A DNA stretch of 46,229 nt from Prevotellaceae bacterium (GTDB lineage Bacteria; Bacteroidota; Bacteroidia; Bacteroidales; Paludibacteraceae), in NCBI GenBank assembly GCA_031271465.1, contig JAISVR010000003.1:1-46229 (forward strand). The letters are read 5' to 3'. This document shows positions 43,625 to 46,229 of the stretch, piece after piece (the first letter of the stretch is position 1; each line of letters starts with the position of its first letter). Both the position numbers and the translations under genes were made by a program. The notes below the pieces were generated by a model. It made no database searches. It saw nothing but the letters and a program-made list of their open reading frames with translations, and was not told the origin of the DNA.

Positions 43625-44572
43625 TTATCTTCTTCTCTTTTTACCCTTTGCTGCAGCTTTTGCAGGGTCGGCTTTTACCGGAATAATAAATGAAAGCATC
43701 AACTCGTGAGTATTGGCACTGAGATTCATCGAATCGCCCATAGGCAATTCGTAGGTATAGGCAATACGGAGAAAATCCCATTCCATACCTACCATGAACG
43801 ATAGAGCCGAACCAAAACGGTAACCCAAGCCTGCCCAATAATATTCACCATCGAAGTAACTATTGTTGTAGTATGCTACTGCACTTAAATTCATCACATT
43901 AAGTTGGCTGATATTGGCATACATAAACGAAGGGGCAATATCCCATTCTTTGTTAATGCTATACAAATAGCGCGCATAGGCATAATAAGACTGTACTTGC
44001 AAGTTCGTCGAATTCGGCTTTTTCATTTGCCCGATGTGGTTTATTGCCGCACCGATGAGCAGGTCTTTGTATGAGTATTCAACTCCGAAATTGAAATCGG
44101 GAGTAATACTGCTGGTGTCGGGTATAAAATCTGTCGTGATATCGTATATATCGTTGCTATGGTCGCTTGCCAACTGGTTAATACCTGCAGATACCCCAAG
44201 AGAGAGCAAACTGTTCGGGTTGATATCCAAATTGTACGAATAGGCAAACTTGGCATTAATAGCTTTGTATGAATCGATGGCATCGTAAGAAAATGCTCCA
44301 CCAAATCCGGATTTAATACTCTCGTTAAAATAGTGCAAGTTGAGTACACAAGAAGTAGGATGCCCTTCAAAGCCAAGCCACTGTAAGCGGTTAAGGCTAA
44401 ACAGATTGATTTTCTCCGTATTACCCATACCGGCAGGGTTGAAGTTAATACGCGAAAATATTTGAGAAGAGAGAGCCGGAGCCGTTTCGGTTAAGCCCGA
44501 TTGTGAAAATACCGCGCCTGCGCCAACTGTCGAAATCAACAGCGTTATAATGATTTTTTTTATGCTTTTCAT
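43625..44572 (-). CDS. PorP/SprF-family type IX secretion membrane protein
   Basis: A 315-residue outer-membrane beta-barrel protein. After the signal peptide (1-23, ending VFSQ) it has the family start, with SRINFNPAGMGNTEKINLF where members usually show NPAYAG. Repeated aromatic amphipathic strands follow (GFGGAFSYDAID, GVEYSYKDLLIGAAINHIG, YYWAGLGYRFGSALSFMVGMEWDFLRIAYTY read in blocks) and a basic tail. PorP binds the T9SS ring; SprF-type paralogues are paired with individual type B-sorted cargo proteins. Here the type B-sorted gene at the window edge and the OmpA/PD40 gene lie just upstream, which fits the SprF kind. Confidence 0.88.
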   Translation of the reverse strand: MKSIKKIIITLLISTVGAGAVFSQSGLTETAPALSSQIFSRINFNPAGMGNTEKINLFSLNRLQWLGFEGHPTSCVLNLHYFNESIKSGFGGAFSYDAIDSYKAINAKFAYSYNLDINPNSLLSLGVSAGINQLASDHSNDIYDITTDFIPDTSSITPDFNFGVEYSYKDLLIGAAINHIGQMKKPNSTNLQVQSYYAYARYLYSINKEWDIAPSFMYANISQLNVMNLSAVAYYNNSYFDGEYYWAGLGYRFGSALSFMVGMEWDFLRIAYTYELPMGDSMNLSANTHELMLSFIIPVKADPAKAAAKGKKRRR

Positions 44573-44609
44573 ATCTTATAAATTTCTCATTTATTGTTAA
44601 TCTCCCTGG

Positions 44610-46004
44610 TTATTTACTTTTATTTTTTGAAACTGATTGCGATTTCAACAATTCTTCTTTTTCTTCTTCCGACAAGATACGCACTTCACAACGGCGGTTT
44701 TGTGCAAAATCATCCTCTGTTTTAGGATCTGCAATTACCGGCATTCGTTTTCCGAAACCTACGGTTATAATCTTGTCGGCAGGGAATCCTTCCTGTACCA
44801 ACAGATTCTTCACAAACTCCGCACGGCGTTCCGAAAGTGCCTGATTGTATTTATACGAACCTCGCTGGTCGGTGTGCCCTGCTACTTCGAAAGTTTCACC
44901 AGGGAATTGTTTCATTTCCTCCACCAATTCTTTAAATTGACGAGTAAATTCTTCGGTAAGAACATCTTTGTCGAAATCGAAATAGAAGAGTACAAAGTGC
45001 CATTGACGCACTTTTTCAAGTACAGGATCGGGTTCCGGTTCCGGTTCAATAGGTATTGGCGGAGGTATCACTACCGGATCTGGCTGTTTACGGAAGAGAT
45101 AAATATCGTCTTTTCCTTTCGAATTACGAGTTGAAACAAGATAAATAAATTTATCGTTGGCAATCATATTGTAATCGCTCAATGGCGAATTAAAAGGTTG
45201 ATCCATATTAACCGGACGCGCCCATTCTCCGCGCACAAGCTTCGATTTCATAATATCTATCCCTTTGCCTTGCGAAGCAAAATAGAGAATTGTATCGCCT
45301 ACACAAAAGGCGTAATCTTCCTTGTTTTGCGTATTGATATTTTTACCTACATTTTGCGGTGCACTCCACGATCCGTCTTCTTTTTGGTCGATGTAGTAAA
45401 TATCAGTAGCACCTACATTAGCATAATCTTTACCACGCAATTTGGCAGTAAAATATACCCGCTTCCCATTTTTAGCAATAGAAGGATTTTTAAAACCGCT
45501 CAGTCCGACGGTTTTATAATTCCAACCGGCAGCATGCATAAATCCTTTAGTACCGCGTTTACTCCCTGTACCTTCAATATCCATCTGCACCGGTTCGCTC
45601 CATTTGCCTTTGAGCATAGAAGTTTCGTAAAGAGCGTAGTCTTTTTCCATACGATTGTAGCGTGAAAAATACATTTTCCCGCCCACACTGTCGTAGGCAA
45701 CGGTACCTGTAATACCGAGTTTGCTTAACTCTTTACTCAACTTAGGTTTCCCCAAGTCTCCGTTTTCTTTTATCGTTGCAGTAAAAGGTACGGGGCGCGT
45801 GTTCTTCCCTTTTGGGTTTGGTTTGAGCAGAATAATTTGGTTGTTGCGATAAAAAGAGATGTTGTTTTCTCGGGCTGCCGTATTTATTGATGCAGGCACC
45901 AAATCGTAACCTTCCCGGTAGATATCGTCAATGTCTTTTGCCGATAAAGATGCAGGCATTACGACTGCAGTAGCTAACAGAACTGTAATTATTTTTTTTC
46001 TCAT
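44610..46004 (-). CDS. OmpA-family protein with PD40 propeller, T9SS-associated
   Basis: A 464-residue protein with signal peptide (1-22, ending LSAK). A WD40-like/PD40 propeller (about 60-310) has blades such as KMYFSRYNRMEKDYALYE, KNPSIAKNGKRVYFTAKLRG, TILYFASQGKG and DKFIYLVSTRNSKGKDDIYLF. A Pro/Glu linker (PPPIPIEPEPEPDP) leads to a C-terminal OmpA domain (about 345-450) with the peptidoglycan-binding motif GHTDQRGSYKYNQALSERRA. This architecture is common next to PorP/SprF-family genes and resembles PorE-type proteins that tie the T9SS to peptidoglycan; usual PorE has a lipoprotein signal and TPRs, which I do not see here. It acts in the periplasm or outer membrane. Confidence 0.85.
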   Translation of the reverse strand: MRKKIITVLLATAVVMPASLSAKDIDDIYREGYDLVPASINTAARENNISFYRNNQIILLKPNPKGKNTRPVPFTATIKENGDLGKPKLSKELSKLGITGTVAYDSVGGKMYFSRYNRMEKDYALYETSMLKGKWSEPVQMDIEGTGSKRGTKGFMHAAGWNYKTVGLSGFKNPSIAKNGKRVYFTAKLRGKDYANVGATDIYYIDQKEDGSWSAPQNVGKNINTQNKEDYAFCVGDTILYFASQGKGIDIMKSKLVRGEWARPVNMDQPFNSPLSDYNMIANDKFIYLVSTRNSKGKDDIYLFRKQPDPVVIPPPIPIEPEPEPDPVLEKVRQWHFVLFYFDFDKDVLTEEFTRQFKELVEEMKQFPGETFEVAGHTDQRGSYKYNQALSERRAEFVKNLLVQEGFPADKIITVGFGKRMPVIADPKTEDDFAQNRRCEVRILSEEEKEELLKSQSVSKNKSK

Positions 46005-46037
46005 ATTGTAGGATTTCAGATATTCGTTCTTAGTTTT

Positions 46038-46069
46038 AGCATCATGTCGACAATAGTCGACATGATGCT
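46038..46069. terminator. Perfect 14-bp hairpin between T9SS genes
   Basis: AGCATCATGTCGAC and GTCGACATGATGCT pair around AATA. The T-rich tail lies on the plus side, so for the minus-strand transcript from the upstream gene it is a hairpin without a U-run and may stabilise or attenuate more than end transcription. Confidence 0.6.
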
Positions 46070-46088
46070 TTCTTTATTATTATAACAA

Positions 46089-46229
46089 TTACTTTTTAAT
46101 TAATTCAATGGAACCTTTTTTCATTTCTTCTCCATTCACTGTCTGGTATTTCAATACATAGAAATAAACGCCGGCATCGGCAATATTGCCTTTGTAGGTG
46201 CCGTCCCAGCCTTTGTTTTCTTTCAATTC
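46089..46229 (-). CDS. C-terminus of a T9SS type B-sorted protein (partial)
   Basis: The last 46 residues of a gene that starts outside the window. ENKGWDGTYKGNIADAGVYF, YVLKYQ and KKGSIELIKK are the end of the gliding-motility-associated C-terminal (CHU_C, type B sorting) domain. In the family the GWDGTYKG block is nearly invariant. The stop is at 46089. The gene lies upstream of the OmpA/PD40 and PorP/SprF-family genes on the same strand, the usual arrangement for a type B cargo protein and its partner. Confidence 0.88.
   Translation of the reverse strand, partial: ELKENKGWDGTYKGNIADAGVYFYVLKYQTVNGEEMKKGSIELIKK

Overview
The window reads as a chromosomal segment of a member of Bacteroidota, most likely order Bacteroidales. 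The grounds are RprY/RprX-type two-component regulators, type IX secretion (T9SS) parts and cargo, the carboxynorspermidine polyamine pathway, and promoters of the Bacteroidota form TTTG-N18-TAnnTTTG in front of tRNA genes. Several AT-rich dispersed repeat families sit in the intergenic spaces. I could not assign a genus.

Bases 1-13,300 are an accessory, rearranged region. They hold pieces of giant RHS-like surface proteins: a middle piece (120-4376), a C-terminal tail now fused to an IgGFc-binding-like secreted protein (8916-9450), and an N-terminal piece of a second giant protein (10866-11765) cut by an IS1-family element. A LolA-like small secreted gene lies between tail and N-terminal piece. 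The 4.5 kb that separates the middle piece from its likely tail carries a 21-bp tandem repeat, a helical hypothetical gene, a MITE-like palindrome, a frameshifted secreted gene and the IgGFc-binding-like domain. Two direct copies of a 200-bp structured repeat (4780-4979, 9701-9898) and clusters of a short palindromic repeat (core CATTGCGAGG...GAAGCAATC) lie in and next to this segment.

Bases 13,300-26,000 are mostly housekeeping: a secreted beta-propeller-like protein, rprY-rprX on the minus strand, uvrA, a class I/II aminotransferase, an M24 aminopeptidase, a decayed TonB-domain gene, a TPM-domain protein, tRNA-Ser and a DHOD-like oxidoreductase. Two tandem arrays (85-bp x about 5 and 41/42-bp x 8, each unit a palindrome) fill 21,840-22,672.

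Bases 26,600-30,510 hold carboxynorspermidine dehydrogenase and decarboxylase, the two steps of an alternative spermidine route, with a TPR protein and a TonB C-terminal-domain protein between them. The decarboxylase gene has taken up two repeats in frame: a 7-bp microsatellite and a 67-bp palindrome. A tRNA-Gly/Leu/Leu cluster follows.

Bases 31,360-46,229 hold a 1468-residue T9SS-sorted multidomain protein, pheT, a CPA2 antiporter with cytoplasmic USP-like tail, a T9SS cargo gene broken at a TA microsatellite, miaB, a PorP/SprF-family protein, an OmpA/PD40 protein, and the C-terminus of a type B-sorted protein at the edge. The last three form a typical T9SS-linked set.

The recurring theme is gene structure altered by repeats: one gene split, one gene fused, two reading frames shifted at slippage-prone tracts, and one essential-looking enzyme carrying inserted repeat peptides. 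Family names rest on recognition of motifs, without any database search.
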